This document shows positions 54,567 to 64,000 of a DNA stretch of 64,000 bases, piece after piece. Position 1 is the stretch's first letter. Each line of letters begins with the position of its first letter. A program made the position numbers and the translations under genes. Origin of the DNA: Aliivibrio fischeri ATCC 7744 = JCM 18803 = DSM 507 (lineage in GTDB: Bacteria > Pseudomonadota > Gammaproteobacteria > Enterobacterales > Vibrionaceae). The notes beneath the pieces were generated by a model, which saw nothing but the letters and a program-made list of their open reading frames with translations, was not told where the DNA came from and made no database searches. The DNA lies in contig NZ_CP092712.1 of the NCBI RefSeq assembly GCF_023983475.1, forward strand, positions 2,170,001 to 2,234,000. The letters are read 5' to 3'.

Positions 54567-57014
54567 ATGGCCCTGACACTATTAGCAACAGTAATTGCAC
54601 TTGCTGCATTAAGCTATCATCGACAATCTTTGAAAACCTCAACCTTGGTTATTGCAGGTATTCTTGCCATTAGCTCTGGGTTAGGTTACGCAGGTTTTAT
54701 TTCTTGGGCTGTCTTTTTACTGGTCTCAGTTCCACTAAATATTCCTTCAATTCGACAATCTCTATTCAGTAATAAAGCACTTTCTCTATTCAAAGGCGTT
54801 ATGCCAGAGATGTCACAAACCGAAAAAGATGCGATTGAAGCCGGTACAGTTTGGTGGGAAGCCGAATTATTTAAAGGTAACCCTGATTGGAAATTTCTTC
54901 ATGGTATTCCTAAAAATACGCTATCAGATGAAGAACAAGCTTTTATGGATGGTCCAGTAACAGAGGTCTGCCGCATGGTTAATGACTATGAAGTCACCCA
55001 TGAGCTTGCCGATCTTCCACCAGAAGTATGGCAATACCTAAAAGATCATAAATTCTTCGCTATGATCATTAAAAAGAAATACGGTGGATTAGAGTTTTCT
55101 GCCTACGCTCAGTCTTGCGTACTTCAAAAATTAACCAGCGTATCTGGTGTGCTCTCTATCACTGTAGGTGTTCCTAATTCATTAGGTCCTGGTGAGTTAT
55201 TACAGCATTACGGTACAGAAGAACAAAAAAACTATTATTTACCTCGTCTAGCTGAAGGTAAAGAGATCCCATGTTTTGCACTAACAAGCCCTGAAGCAGG
55301 TTCTGATGCTGGTTCGATCCCTGACTATGGTGTTGTGACTAAAGGCATGTGGGAAGGTGAAGAAGTCGTAGGTATGCGTATTACTTGGAACAAGCGCTAT
55401 ATCACACTAGCCCCTGTCGCTACCGTTTTAGGTTTAGCTTTCAAACTTCAAGATCCAGATGGTTTACTTGGTGATAAAAAAGATCTTGGTATTACTTGTG
55501 CTCTTATCCCGACGGATTTAGATGGCGTTAAGATTGGCCGTCGTCATTTCCCATTAAACGTACCATTCCAAAATGGTCCAACTCAAGGTAACGATCTATT
55601 TGTTCCGCTGGATTACATTATTGGTGGAGAAAAAATGGCAGGACATGGCTGGCGTATGCTGGTGGAATGCTTGTCAGTTGGTCGTGGTATTACACTGCCA
55701 TCTAATGCCACAGGTGGAGCGAAAACAGCAGCACTTGCAACAGGAGCTTACGCTCGCATTCGTCGTCAATTTAAGCTTCCTATTGGTAAAATGGAAGGTA
55801 TTGAAGAACCATTAGCACGTATGGCAGGTAATGCTTATATGATGGACGCTGCGAGTAACTTAACCGTTGCAGGTATTGTTCAAGGCGAAAAACCATCGGT
55901 TATCTCTGCAATTGTGAAATACCACTGTACACATCGAGCTCAGCGTGTCGCTATTGACGGAATGGATATTTCTGGTGGTAAAGGGATTTGTTTAGGTAAT
56001 TCCAACTTCTTAGCTCGAGGCTATCAAGGTTCACCGATCGCTGTCACGGTTGAGGGAGCAAACATTCTCACTCGTTCAATGATCATTTATGGCCAAGGGG
56101 CTATTCGTTGTCACCCTTATGTTCTTGCTGAAATGGATGCCGCTTATCTCGATGATAAAAAAGCATCATTAGAACAATTCGATTCCGCAGTCTTTGGACA
56201 TATTGGTTTTGGTATCAGTAATTTCGTTCGCAGTTTCTGGCTTGGCTTAACGGATGGTTATGGTTCTAAAACACCATTTAATGATGAAACCAAACGTTAT
56301 TATCAACAAGTGAACCGATACAGTACAAACCTTGCTTTATTATCTGATATCTCAATGGCTGTACTAGGAGGAAGTTTAAAACGCCGTGAGCGTATGTCAG
56401 CACGTCTTGGTGATGTATTAAGCCAACTTTATTTAACTACATCAACATTAAAACGTTTTGATGATGATGGTCGTCAAAAAGAAGATTTAGCTCTGGTTCA
56501 TTGGAGTGTTCAAGACTCTCTGCATCAAGCAGAACAAGCGATTGATGGATTACTGTCTAACTTTCCAAATCGATTTGTTGCTGGTGCGATGCGCTTTATT
56601 CTATTACCAACCGGACTTCGTCGTCAGAAACCAAGCGACAAACTTGACCATAAATTAGCGCGTATTCTTCAAGAACCGTCAGGCGTTCGTAGTAGAATTG
56701 GTCGAGGGTTATTCTTGGAAGCAAGTCGCTTTAACCCTGTAGGAAAAATGGAAGAAGCATTAATTGATATTTTAACTGCTGAACCAATTTATGACCGCGT
56801 ATGTAAAGAGTCTAAGCAACGTTTACCATTTATGCAGCTTGATCGCGTGGCGAAAGTTGGATTAGAACTCAATATAATTTCTGACAAAGAAGCGCTGTTA
56901 TTACGTAAAGCAGAGAAAAGTCGATTAGCAACCATCAACGTTGATGACTTTGACCCAAGCGAACTTATCGTAAAACCACAAAACCACAGTGTTGAGCACA
57001 GTAAAATTGCATAA
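54567..57014 (+). CDS. fadE: Acyl-CoA dehydrogenase FadE
   Basis: 815 residues, the size of E. coli FadE. It carries out the first step of fatty acid beta-oxidation using FAD. Two N-terminal membrane segments ([16 protein letters not shown] and [20 protein letters not shown]) precede the acyl-CoA dehydrogenase core ([20 protein letters not shown] at about 231-250; GISGGKG-like [20 protein letters not shown] at about 465-484) and a C-terminal DUF1974 domain. AAAAGGAG ribosome-binding site. Probably FadR-controlled. Confidence 0.97.
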   Translation: MALTLLATVIALAALSYHRQSLKTSTLVIAGILAISSGLGYAGFISWAVFLLVSVPLNIPSIRQSLFSNKALSLFKGVMPEMSQTEKDAIEAGTVWWEAELFKGNPDWKFLHGIPKNTLSDEEQAFMDGPVTEVCRMVNDYEVTHELADLPPEVWQYLKDHKFFAMIIKKKYGGLEFSAYAQSCVLQKLTSVSGVLSITVGVPNSLGPGELLQHYGTEEQKNYYLPRLAEGKEIPCFALTSPEAGSDAGSIPDYGVVTKGMWEGEEVVGMRITWNKRYITLAPVATVLGLAFKLQDPDGLLGDKKDLGITCALIPTDLDGVKIGRRHFPLNVPFQNGPTQGNDLFVPLDYIIGGEKMAGHGWRMLVECLSVGRGITLPSNATGGAKTAALATGAYARIRRQFKLPIGKMEGIEEPLARMAGNAYMMDAASNLTVAGIVQGEKPSVISAIVKYHCTHRAQRVAIDGMDISGGKGICLGNSNFLARGYQGSPIAVTVEGANILTRSMIIYGQGAIRCHPYVLAEMDAAYLDDKKASLEQFDSAVFGHIGFGISNFVRSFWLGLTDGYGSKTPFNDETKRYYQQVNRYSTNLALLSDISMAVLGGSLKRRERMSARLGDVLSQLYLTTSTLKRFDDDGRQKEDLALVHWSVQDSLHQAEQAIDGLLSNFPNRFVAGAMRFILLPTGLRRQKPSDKLDHKLARILQEPSGVRSRIGRGLFLEASRFNPVGKMEEALIDILTAEPIYDRVCKESKQRLPFMQLDRVAKVGLELNIISDKEALLLRKAEKSRLATINVDDFDPSELIVKPQNHSVEHSKIA

Positions 57015-57026
57015 CCCTTAAAATCA

Positions 57027-57066
57027 AAAAAGGCCAGAGTAACTAACATTACTCTGGCCTTTTTCA
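57027..57066. terminator. Terminator after fadE
   Basis: AGGCCAGAGTAA / TTACTCTGGCCT stem with a 6-nt loop and A/T runs on both sides, 15 bp after fadE. Confidence 0.92.
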
Positions 57067-57082
57067 TAATGTCTCCATCTTA

Positions 57083-57271
57083 TTAAGGTAAAGACATTAC
57101 TAATTTTAAATAAATTATTTCTTCAAGTGATAAGCAATCAATCGTTTTATTGCATGAACCTAATTCTTGAGCAGCTACTGTTAGCTGTTTTTGTTCATGA
57201 CGATGTGCTTCTAGCGCTTGCTTAAATGCAGCTTCTAACTTCGACTTACATGTAATCAAAACATACCTCAC
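57083..57271 (-). CDS. Small hypothetical protein
   Basis: Up to 62 residues: a helical stretch SKLEAAFKQALEAHRHEQKQ, two cysteines in GSCNKTIDCLSLEE. No ATG start in frame: the candidates are GTG at 57271 or TTG at 57259, the latter six bases after GTGAGG and therefore the better one. It is placed between the fadE terminator and a possible promoter. The family is not recognised. Coding potential is plausible but unproven. Confidence 0.4.
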   Translation of the reverse strand: MRYVLITCKSKLEAAFKQALEAHRHEQKQLTVAAQELGSCNKTIDCLSLEEIIYLKLVMSLP

Positions 57272-57386
57272 TTAATTGAAGCGAGGAGTATAAATAAGCC
57301 ACACTGATAATTCAAATTTTATAAAAAAGCAAACGTTAACTTTGGGCTAAATGTAACAAAACACTACAAAAGAAGAAATAATAATG

Positions 57387-57417
57387 AGAAAAACCGCAAA
57401 AACTGCGGTTTTAATCT
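57387..57417 (-). terminator. Terminator after the TIGR03503 gene
   Basis: AAACCGCA / TGCGGTTT stem with a short A-rich loop and A/T flanks, 15 bp after the stop codon at 57432. Confidence 0.78.
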
Positions 57418-57431
57418 TAACTAACGTGATT

Positions 57432-58694
57432 TTATACTTTTGGCGGCGGTGGCATAGATAACTTTTCTGCTTTTGGCGCTGCATCTTTTACCGCTTTTGT
57501 TACCTTTATTTTTTTCCAAGCTAAAATGCCGGTAAAAATAAGCAATATAATCAACAAATTACCAGCAACAACATAAATCCAGAACCACTTACGAGCCTCT
57601 GCTCGCTCTTCTATTATTCTTTGCTGCTCTTCGAGCTTTTTCTTCTCAGCGGCTGCTTTTAGTCTCGCTTCATGTGCTGCTTTTAAATCAATCGGTTCAG
57701 TAACACCATAATTATGAGTTCCTAAATTAAATTGCAATGGTCTATCTGTTGCCATATCCGTTGCATACACCCATCCAAACCATGAGTTTTTACCCGGTAA
57801 ATAACTATTTGGTAAATCAAAATACAATTTAGTTTCGTCTTTTTCTGACTGAGCTTGAGTAATCGTTACTCTTTCTTTTGGATCAACTTGTTCAATATGA
57901 GCCGCAAGTGAACCTGCTTTTATTGCGCCAGCTTCCGTATCTATAGTCATGGTATGTTTACGGTTTTCATTACGTGCTTGCGTAAAGCTTGCACGAATAG
58001 GCGCTGGGTATACCAATACATCTTGCTCAACGGTTCTTAAGAAAACACCATTACGAGATTGAATGCGAACCCAATATTTTCCTGGTTTAATATTAACTGG
58101 TAAGTTAACCGTAAACACACCATCACCAGCAACTTCATCCAACCCTTCACCATCATCCTCAAACGTTCCTAGAACTTCAGGTAGTGGACGCGCTTCTTTT
58201 ACTAGCTCCTTTTCATTGGTAAGATAAGGCGTAAACGTCACATTTAATTTAATACGATTTAAAAAATCTCTTAAAACTAATGGCTTTCCATCTTGCTCTA
58301 AACGTGCAGTAAACTTGAGCGTTTCAGATTGGTACAATTTCTTTGGTAAGGTATCAACGCTTAACGTTAAGTTAGATAAAATCTTCACTTTATTTTCAGG
58401 AGTGATCTTACCTATTGCTTGCCATGGCCCAGGCATTGGATTTTCAATGGAAATAATATCCATGCCATTTTCTTCATACCAAGCAACATTCTTAGGATGT
58501 TCCCAAGCGTAATATTTGGTGCCATCAGGGCGAACAAGTGTGACAGCTTGAGATGCTTTCTCACGATAAACTAAAAAAGAAACTTGTTTAATCGTAGGAT
58601 CAACACGAAAACGGTTATCCAACCAAGACATCTCCGTACTTTTCGCCCAAGAAACCATTGGGACAAAAAGTGCAATTATCAATAACCGCCACAT
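57432..58694 (-). CDS. TIGR03503 family membrane protein
   Basis: 420 residues from the ATG at 58694 (MWRLLIIALFVPMVSWAKST) with AGGAG 7 bp upstream; a longer in-frame start at 58754 would lie inside dnaQ. Signal peptide, a periplasmic beta-rich region (TFEDDGEGLDEVAGDGVFTV, then LPVNIKPGKYWVRIQSRNGV), a Lys/Glu coiled coil (KAAAEKKKLEEQQRIIEERA) and one C-terminal membrane helix (FWIYVVAGNLLIILLIFTGI). It matches the TIGR03503 family as I recall it. Function unknown. It follows dnaQ by 10 bp on the same strand. Confidence 0.87.
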   Translation of the reverse strand: MWRLLIIALFVPMVSWAKSTEMSWLDNRFRVDPTIKQVSFLVYREKASQAVTLVRPDGTKYYAWEHPKNVAWYEENGMDIISIENPMPGPWQAIGKITPENKVKILSNLTLSVDTLPKKLYQSETLKFTARLEQDGKPLVLRDFLNRIKLNVTFTPYLTNEKELVKEARPLPEVLGTFEDDGEGLDEVAGDGVFTVNLPVNIKPGKYWVRIQSRNGVFLRTVEQDVLVYPAPIRASFTQARNENRKHTMTIDTEAGAIKAGSLAAHIEQVDPKERVTITQAQSEKDETKLYFDLPNSYLPGKNSWFGWVYATDMATDRPLQFNLGTHNYGVTEPIDLKAAHEARLKAAAEKKKLEEQQRIIEERAEARKWFWIYVVAGNLLIILLIFTGILAWKKIKVTKAVKDAAPKAEKLSMPPPPKV

Positions 58695-58704
58695 ACTCAA
58701 ACTC

Positions 58705-59436
58705 CTAACTACGCCACAAACAGGCATCACCAACAATATCCAAACGCTTTTCATGCGCTTCTAATTCATCGGCCGTTGCACGTAAAACCTTTAATCCTTT
58801 TCTACCTGAATTCAGTCTTTTAATGGTTTCTTCGTCTGAATCAGATGAATTATCTCCAGATGAAAAGCTCAAACTTGTCTGCCCACCAGTCATTAACAGG
58901 TAAACATCAGCTAGGATCTCGGCATCGAGCAAGGCACCGTGGAGAGTACGGTGTGAATTATCAATACCATAGCGTTCACACAAGACATCTAGGTTATTAC
59001 GTTTACCTGGAAATATCTTTTTCGCCATGGCCAAGGTATCGGTAATTTTACAATACTGATCCGTGGTACCAATTAACTTATTGAGTTTACTGAATTCATA
59101 ATCCATAAAGCCAACATCGAAGGGCGCGTTATGAGCAACTAACTCAGCCCCTTTAATGAACTCAAGGAATTCATCATGGATGTCTTTATACTCAGGCTTA
59201 TCATATAGGAATTCGTCAGTAATACCGTGAACATCAATCGCCTCTAAATCGATCAATCGATCTGGCTTAATGTACACGTGGAAGTGATTACCGGTTAATT
59301 TACGATTAATAATCTCTACGGCACCGATCTCAACGATACGGTGACCTTCATAAACAGGACCACCGGAGAAGTTCATACCAGTGGTTTCTGTATCGAGAAC
59401 TATAATTCGATTCGAAGAATTGTTGCTAGCATTCAT
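58705..59436 (-). CDS. dnaQ: DNA polymerase III epsilon subunit DnaQ (3'-5' proofreading exonuclease)
   Basis: 243 residues, E. coli size. DEDDh exonuclease: Exo I in IIVLDTETTGMNFSGG (Asp15, Glu17), Exo II in VAHNAPFDVGFMDYE, Exo III in HRTLHGALLDAEILADVYL. The C-terminal tail contains the polymerase-binding segment. Divergent from rnhA with a 52-bp gap, the well-known dnaQ-rnhA arrangement. Confidence 0.98.
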   Translation of the reverse strand: MNASNNSSNRIIVLDTETTGMNFSGGPVYEGHRIVEIGAVEIINRKLTGNHFHVYIKPDRLIDLEAIDVHGITDEFLYDKPEYKDIHDEFLEFIKGAELVAHNAPFDVGFMDYEFSKLNKLIGTTDQYCKITDTLAMAKKIFPGKRNNLDVLCERYGIDNSHRTLHGALLDAEILADVYLLMTGGQTSLSFSSGDNSSDSDEETIKRLNSGRKGLKVLRATADELEAHEKRLDIVGDACLWRS

Positions 59437-59488
59437 AGGTTCATTTGTGTCAGACTATTTCTAAATTCCTCTAATGATAACAGAGATA

Positions 59489-59947
59489 ATGAAACAGGTT
59501 GAAATTTTCACAGATGGTTCTTGTTTAGGTAACCCAGGTCCAGGCGGTTATGGCATAGTAATGCGCTATAAAGGGACAGAAAAAACATTTTCAGAAGGGT
59601 TTAATAAAACCACTAACAACCGTATGGAAATGCTAGCAGCAGTGGTAGCTCTACGTAACCTAAAGGAACCATGCTCTGTCATACTCACCACAGACAGTCA
59701 GTATGTTCGTCAAGGCATCACTCAATGGATCCACGGTTGGAAAAAAAGAGATTGGAAAAAAGCGGATAAAAAGCCAGTCGTCAATGCCGATCTTTGGAAA
59801 CAGTTAGATGCTGAATCTGAGCGCCACAAAATTGATTGGCGCTGGGTAAAAGGTCACGCAGGTCATCGTGAAAACGAAATGTGTGATGAATTAGCGAGAA
59901 CCGCCGCCGAAAACCCGACTCAAGATGATACGGGTTATCCTGGTTAA
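59489..59947 (+). CDS. rnhA: Ribonuclease HI
   Basis: 152 residues from the ATG at 59489 ([20 protein letters not shown]). It cleaves RNA in RNA-DNA hybrids. Catalytic residues are Asp9 (FTDGSC), Glu47 (NNRMEMLA), Asp69 (TTDSQYV) and the Asp in NEMCDELA near 133. The stop codon overlaps that of the convergent methyltransferase gene (shared TTAA). Confidence 0.98.
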   Translation: MKQVEIFTDGSCLGNPGPGGYGIVMRYKGTEKTFSEGFNKTTNNRMEMLAAVVALRNLKEPCSVILTTDSQYVRQGITQWIHGWKKRDWKKADKKPVVNADLWKQLDAESERHKIDWRWVKGHAGHRENEMCDELARTAAENPTQDDTGYPG

Positions 59948-60687
59948 TCAGGTTTCATTTTTCCTTGACGGGTTTGAGCAACAGAAATAGGAGCCAACTT
60001 TGGCTTCTTTTTCCAAGCCGATTTTATTGGTCTTAATGGATACGTTCGTTTTCTCGCAACAATAAAATAAATACCACTAATCGGCTTAACAGCATCCCCA
60101 CCAAGCCCTTCAAACCATGTCCACATTGTTCGGTAACGAGTCAATGGAGCTAAAGCAAAACAATCACTGTACACCACTTCAAAATTCAATACGCTCAACC
60201 AATCTTTAATTCGGTGAGGCGTAAACATACGTCCACTCCAAGGTAAATTATTTTTACGCCATGGAAATAAGCTTGCAAGCCCAATAGCACTCATTGGATT
60301 AAACCCCGTTAAAATAACGTAGCCATCACCAATAAGCACTCGATCTATTTCTCTGAGTAATTGATGAGGGTCTGATGAATAATCTAACTGATGAGCGAGA
60401 ACACAAGCATCAATACTTTTCTCAAGAAACGGTAATTGAGGCAATTCTGCAGTAATATTTCTTAGCGAATTTTTGTTATCTAGGTTAACTTGGTGTTTAA
60501 TATTACAAAAGCGACTATCTAACTCAGCACTCAGTCCACCAATTTTGAGCATATGGTAACCGAACAGTTTGGGGCACCATTCATCCAAACGTGATTGAAT
60601 AAGCTCACAAATCCACTCACCATGAGGGATATCCTCCCATGAATGTGGTTTTTCAATTTTTTTATCAAGCAGTGCTGGCTTAATCAA
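59944..60687 (-). CDS. yafS: SAM-dependent methyltransferase YafS-like
   Basis: 247 residues. Class I methyltransferase fold with a weak motif I ([20 protein letters not shown]), then [20 protein letters not shown] and [20 protein letters not shown] (motifs post-I to III). The substrate is unknown. The position between gloB and rnhA equals E. coli yafS. It overlaps rnhA tail-to-tail by 4 bp and is divergent from gloB. Confidence 0.9.
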   Translation of the reverse strand: MIKPALLDKKIEKPHSWEDIPHGEWICELIQSRLDEWCPKLFGYHMLKIGGLSAELDSRFCNIKHQVNLDNKNSLRNITAELPQLPFLEKSIDACVLAHQLDYSSDPHQLLREIDRVLIGDGYVILTGFNPMSAIGLASLFPWRKNNLPWSGRMFTPHRIKDWLSVLNFEVVYSDCFALAPLTRYRTMWTWFEGLGGDAVKPISGIYFIVARKRTYPLRPIKSAWKKKPKLAPISVAQTRQGKMKPD

Positions 60688-60734
60688 GATCGTTACCTAT
60701 ACCATCGAATAATAAAAAGTTTGGAGAAATGTGA

Positions 60735-61493
60735 ATGCTATCAGTAAAAAGCATACCTGCATTTAATGATAATTACATTTGGTTAATTCACAACAATGAC
60801 AATCATTGTGTTGTTGTCGATCCCGGTGATGCTACCCCTGTTTTAGAGTGCATTAAAGAACATGACTTTATTTTAGATGCAATTTTAATTACACACCACC
60901 ACCATGATCATATCGGTGGCGTTCCTGAGTTGGTAAGACAATTCCCTAACGTCAATGTTGTAGGTCCTGAAAATGAACCTATTCCAACCTTAACTCACCC
61001 CGTTGGAGATGGCGATTTTGTTGAGTTATTTGATGAGCAATTCATGGTTTTAGGTGTCCCAGGGCATACCAATGGCCATGTAGCTTATGTTGGCGATGAA
61101 AAACTTTTCTGTGGTGATGCTCTTTTCTCTGCGGGTTGCGGTCGATTATTCGAAGGCACGGCGGAACAAATGTTTAACTCATTACAAAAAATGGCAGCAT
61201 TGCCTGATGAAACTGAAGTCTACTGTGCACATGAATACACGGCATCAAACTTGGCATTTGCACTCGCCGTTGAGCCAGATAATGATTACCTATTACGTTA
61301 TAGAGAAAAAGTTCTTCATCTACGAGCTCATGGTAAATCGACGATTCCATCGACTCTACAACGAGAAAAACTCATTAATCCTTTTTTAAGAACAAGTGAA
61401 GCGAATGTAAAGAAATCGGTAGCAAGTAAAGTGCAAGATAGTACCGAGGTTGAGATCTTTACCGCATTAAGAAGATGGAAGGACGAGTTTTAA
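60735..61493 (+). CDS. gloB: Hydroxyacylglutathione hydrolase GloB (glyoxalase II)
   Basis: 252 residues, metallo-beta-lactamase fold. The dinuclear metal motif [10 protein letters not shown] is at 53-62; further ligands are in [11 protein letters not shown] and [17 protein letters not shown]. It hydrolyses S-lactoylglutathione in methylglyoxal detoxification. Divergent from yafS and upstream of mltD, as in E. coli. Confidence 0.97.
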   Translation: MLSVKSIPAFNDNYIWLIHNNDNHCVVVDPGDATPVLECIKEHDFILDAILITHHHHDHIGGVPELVRQFPNVNVVGPENEPIPTLTHPVGDGDFVELFDEQFMVLGVPGHTNGHVAYVGDEKLFCGDALFSAGCGRLFEGTAEQMFNSLQKMAALPDETEVYCAHEYTASNLAFALAVEPDNDYLLRYREKVLHLRAHGKSTIPSTLQREKLINPFLRTSEANVKKSVASKVQDSTEVEIFTALRRWKDEF

Positions 61494-61584
61494 GTATGAA
61501 ACTTGTTTGATGTGTGGTTGCAAAGTATTATTCGCCTCCAAATAAAAATATTAATACGATTAAACACACTGAAGGCAATACATA

Positions 61585-63138
61585 ATGAAACTGAAATTCC
61601 ATTGGATTGGACTCGCATTATTAGCAGGCTGTCAAACGGCACCAACACCTGAAAATACACAGCCTGATACTAACTCAGCAATCACCACGCCTTCAAAAAC
61701 AGAGCCGAAAGCAGCAGAAGTTAAACCTGTTGAAAAACCGGCTCCTACCCCTCAAGAGCAAGAAGATGTTTGGCAACGTATTGCTATGCAACTTGAAATG
61801 CCAATCCCAGATAATGAATCGGTTGATTACTATCGTAATTGGTATATCAAACATCCAAGCCACCTTCGTACTGTTGCAAAGCGTGCAAAACCATTCTTAT
61901 ATATGATCACGGTTGAAATTGAAAAGCGTGGTTTGCCTATGGAATTAGTTTTACTTCCTGTAGTAGAAAGTGCATTTGACCCGTTCGCCTACTCTCATGG
62001 TAGCGCTGCAGGTTTATGGCAATTTGTTCCAGGCACAGCTGATCGATTTAAACTAGAGCGAAACTGGTGGTATGACGGACGCCGTGATGTACCTGCAGCA
62101 ACAACCGCTGCCTTAGATTACATGGAATATTTCGACAGTCGCTTTGATGGTAATTGGCAACATTCAATTGCCTCATACAACAGTGGCGCTGGCCGTGTGT
62201 CTCGTTCAATTAAAAAGAACCAAAGATTAGGTAAGCCAACTGACTTTTTCTCTTTAGATCTTCCAAAAGAGACCAGTGGTTATGTTCCAAAACTGCTTGC
62301 TTTAGCTGATGTGATTAAAAACCACGAAAAATATGGCGTTGAACTACCACCAATTCCTAACAAACCCGTTTTAGAAATGGTTGATCCTAAGCAGCAGTTA
62401 GATCTTGCCATTGCCGCAGAGTTTGCGGGTATTTCCATCACAGAATTACAAGGTTACAACCCAGCTTATAATCAATGGGCAACCTCTCCTGATGGCCCAT
62501 ACCACTTATTACTGCCAATCGAACATGTTGATCAATTTAATGCCAATTTGAAAAAGAACGCGAACAAAACAATGAAAGTGGTTCGCTATAAAGTTCAATC
62601 AGGCGATACCATCAGTCAATTAGCGGTTAAGCACAATACGACAACCAAGATCATTGAACAAACCAATGACTTAAATGGTGCAAACATTCGTGTTGGTCAA
62701 TATCTATTGATCCCAACGGCTTCTAAAGGCAATAAAACGTATGCGTTAAGTGCCCCGCAACGCTTGAAAAAAACGCAAGCAAAAGCGAAAGGTAAATATA
62801 AGTTAACTCATAAAGTAAAAGACGGGGAAAGCCTGTGGAGTATTGCTCGTGATAACAGTATTTCTTACCGTGACCTTGCTAAATGGAACGGCATGGCTCC
62901 AAAAGATTCATTACGTGTAGGCCAGAACCTAGTAATTTGGAAAAACAATTCAGATGGCGCAATCATTCGAACTGTTCATTATCAAATCAGACAAGGTGAT
63001 AACCTAAGCTCTATCGCACAGAAATTCAGTGTCGCTGTGACAGATATAATGAAATGGAATAACATCGAACGAGGCTCTTACATTAAGCCGGGACAAAAAT
63101 TAAAACTTTACGTTGATGTTACTAAGGTAAACGTATGA
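61585..63138 (+). CDS. mltD: Membrane-bound lytic murein transglycosylase D MltD
   Basis: 517 residues, lipoprotein (LALLAGCQTAP). A Pro/Glu/Lys-rich linker is followed by an SLT domain with the catalytic Glu in LPVVESAFDPFAYS at about 130, GLWQFVPGTA, and the NSGAGRV motif. Three C-terminal LysM domains follow (YKVQSGDTISQLAVKHNTT, HKVKDGESLWSIARDNSIS, YQIRQGDNLSSIAQKFSVA), which bind peptidoglycan. It overlaps the next gene by 4 bp (ATGA). Confidence 0.97.
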   Translation: MKLKFHWIGLALLAGCQTAPTPENTQPDTNSAITTPSKTEPKAAEVKPVEKPAPTPQEQEDVWQRIAMQLEMPIPDNESVDYYRNWYIKHPSHLRTVAKRAKPFLYMITVEIEKRGLPMELVLLPVVESAFDPFAYSHGSAAGLWQFVPGTADRFKLERNWWYDGRRDVPAATTAALDYMEYFDSRFDGNWQHSIASYNSGAGRVSRSIKKNQRLGKPTDFFSLDLPKETSGYVPKLLALADVIKNHEKYGVELPPIPNKPVLEMVDPKQQLDLAIAAEFAGISITELQGYNPAYNQWATSPDGPYHLLLPIEHVDQFNANLKKNANKTMKVVRYKVQSGDTISQLAVKHNTTTKIIEQTNDLNGANIRVGQYLLIPTASKGNKTYALSAPQRLKKTQAKAKGKYKLTHKVKDGESLWSIARDNSISYRDLAKWNGMAPKDSLRVGQNLVIWKNNSDGAIIRTVHYQIRQGDNLSSIAQKFSVAVTDIMKWNNIERGSYIKPGQKLKLYVDVTKVNV

Positions 63139-63827
63139 CACCATCTTCAAATCCATTGATTTTATTAGTCGATATATTTCGATCGCCTGCGGACTGTTTT
63201 GCTGCGCTATACGAGCGTGGCAAATGGGCATGGCTGCCTTATATTCTATTAATCTTCGCCCCATTTATGTTTTGGGGAACCTATTTCGATTTAGTGAATT
63301 TCGACTGGGTAACCGCTAACTTGAGCACTCAAATAGAGAGTATTGGTGGTCAAGTTCAGCCTGAATGGTTAACAAAAGAGATATTATTAGCAGGCGAAGT
63401 AATCAATGATGTAACAGGCCGAACCGCTTCGATTTTATTGCTTGCTTTATGGTTTAAGTTAGCAACAAAACAAAGCCAATATCAGCACGGTTATTTTAAG
63501 TGGGTTGCGGCAAGTACTATTGTGATGTTTCCAGCTCTAGTTGGTGATATCGCAAGCTATGCCAGTTTATTACTTAATCATGCGAACATAATGCCTTATG
63601 CTGCTGACTTAAATAGTTTGAATGGGCTAATGAAGTTACCAATGACAGATCATTGGTCAGCTTACGCTAGCTCTTTCCCACTATTAATGCCTTGGTATAT
63701 TGCTTTAAGCTATGCGGCTCTTGGGGCATGGACTGATTTAGATCGTTCTAAATCACTTATTATTGCCATCCTTCCTTGGATAACTTGTTTTACATTATGG
63801 GGCTTTATTACTGCTTTTTCAGGCTAA
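63135..63827 (+). CDS. Yip1-family membrane protein
   Basis: 230 residues with about five membrane helices (LPYILLIFAPFMFWGTYFDL, ASILLLALWFKLATKQ, WVAASTIVMFPALVGDIASY, LMPWYIALSYAALGAWTDLD, SLIIAILPWITCFTLWGFIT). The overall pattern suits the Yip1/YIF1-type bacterial family. Translation is coupled to mltD through an ATGA overlap, so a cell-envelope role is plausible but unproven. Its 3' end overlaps the convergent yafD-like gene by 20 bp. Confidence 0.85.
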   Translation: MTPSSNPLILLVDIFRSPADCFAALYERGKWAWLPYILLIFAPFMFWGTYFDLVNFDWVTANLSTQIESIGGQVQPEWLTKEILLAGEVINDVTGRTASILLLALWFKLATKQSQYQHGYFKWVAASTIVMFPALVGDIASYASLLLNHANIMPYAADLNSLNGLMKLPMTDHWSAYASSFPLLMPWYIALSYAALGAWTDLDRSKSLIIAILPWITCFTLWGFITAFSG

Positions 63828-64000
63828 ATATCGCTTGTAATGGATTATGATCAGAAGCGTGACTCTTTATCGAGCGCGCTTCTTTTATATCTAACCCTCG
63901 ATAAAAAATATGATCTAACGCTAACCCTGTCATAAAGCGCATTCGCTCATCTGGCGAAAAAATCACTTCTTTCATATCCAATTCTTCAACTTGCTTTCTT
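63808..64000 (-). CDS. Endonuclease/exonuclease/phosphatase family protein (YafD-like), C-terminal part
   Basis: Partial gene: stop at 63808-63810, open to the window edge, 63 residues visible. The end contains LDHIFYRGLDIKEARSIKSH followed by ASDHNPLQAIFSL; the SDHNP motif is the conserved catalytic His end of the EEP superfamily. E. coli yafD sits in the same place near mltD. It overlaps the Yip1-family gene tail-to-tail by 20 bp. Confidence 0.85.
   Translation of the reverse strand, partial: RKQVEELDMKEVIFSPDERMRFMTGLALDHIFYRGLDIKEARSIKSHASDHNPLQAIFSLKKQ

Overview
The window looks like chromosomal DNA of a marine gammaproteobacterium of the family Vibrionaceae, most likely Aliivibrio. The basis is AT-rich DNA, a Vibrio-type sheathed polar flagellum gene order (flgT / flgO-flgP / flgN-flgM-flgA / cheV-cheR / flgBCDE), a napFDABC operon beside narQP, and housekeeping blocks in the order known from vibrios and partly from E. 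coli. The genus is an inference from protein families and synteny. There is no rRNA or tRNA here to confirm it and the species cannot be fixed.

Layout. 1-8.9 kb: flagellar rod/hook genes (flgE partial, flgD, flgC, flgB, minus strand, behind a sigma-54 promoter), chemotaxis genes cheR and cheV, then flgA, flgM (two sigma-28 promoters) and flgN on plus, a 40-bp tandem repeat array, and the T-ring/H-ring genes flgP, flgO and flgT. 9-12.3 kb: a TPR membrane protein, a tiny secreted protein, gltX. 12.4-16.9 kb: a duplicated module of OprD/ChiP-like porin plus small lipoprotein; one lipoprotein copy is frameshifted, and each porin has a hairpin leader with the same loop. 16.9-25.2 kb: ligA, zipA, cysZ, cysK and ptsH-ptsI-crr. 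25.2-27.7 kb: DyP-type peroxidase and three small genes. 27.7-35.2 kb: nap nitrate reductase operon (minus) divergent from narQ-narP (plus), with FNR-like and NarP-like sites between them. 35.3-36.1 kb: an HTH protein and an orphan PAAR protein. 36.2-51.4 kb: yffB-like, dapE, an M15 peptidase, bamC-dapA, gcvR, bcp, perM, a TusA-like protein, bepA, arsC, DUF2066, uraA, upp, purM, purN. 51.4-52.7 kb: a complete IS3-family insertion sequence with a 3-bp target duplication. 52.7-64 kb: yafJ, gmhA, fadE (with a FadR-like operator), a TIGR03503 protein, dnaQ, rnhA, yafS, gloB, mltD, a Yip1-family protein and a partial yafD-like gene, matching the E. coli yafD-mltD-gloB-yafS-rnhA-dnaQ and fadE-gmhA-yafJ blocks.

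Most of the window is ordinary core genome. The least expected signals are non-coding: (i) two hairpins upstream of the duplicated porins with different stems but nearly identical 13-nt loops, the pattern of a conserved RNA element; (ii) a 17-bp stem in the ptsH leader; (iii) a perfect 14-bp inverted repeat between flgD and flgE; (iv) a hairpin at the left end of the insertion sequence that buries the ribosome-binding site of its own first ORF; (v) two tandem repeat arrays behind flgN and uraA. No CRISPR array, prophage, integron or obvious defence system was seen.
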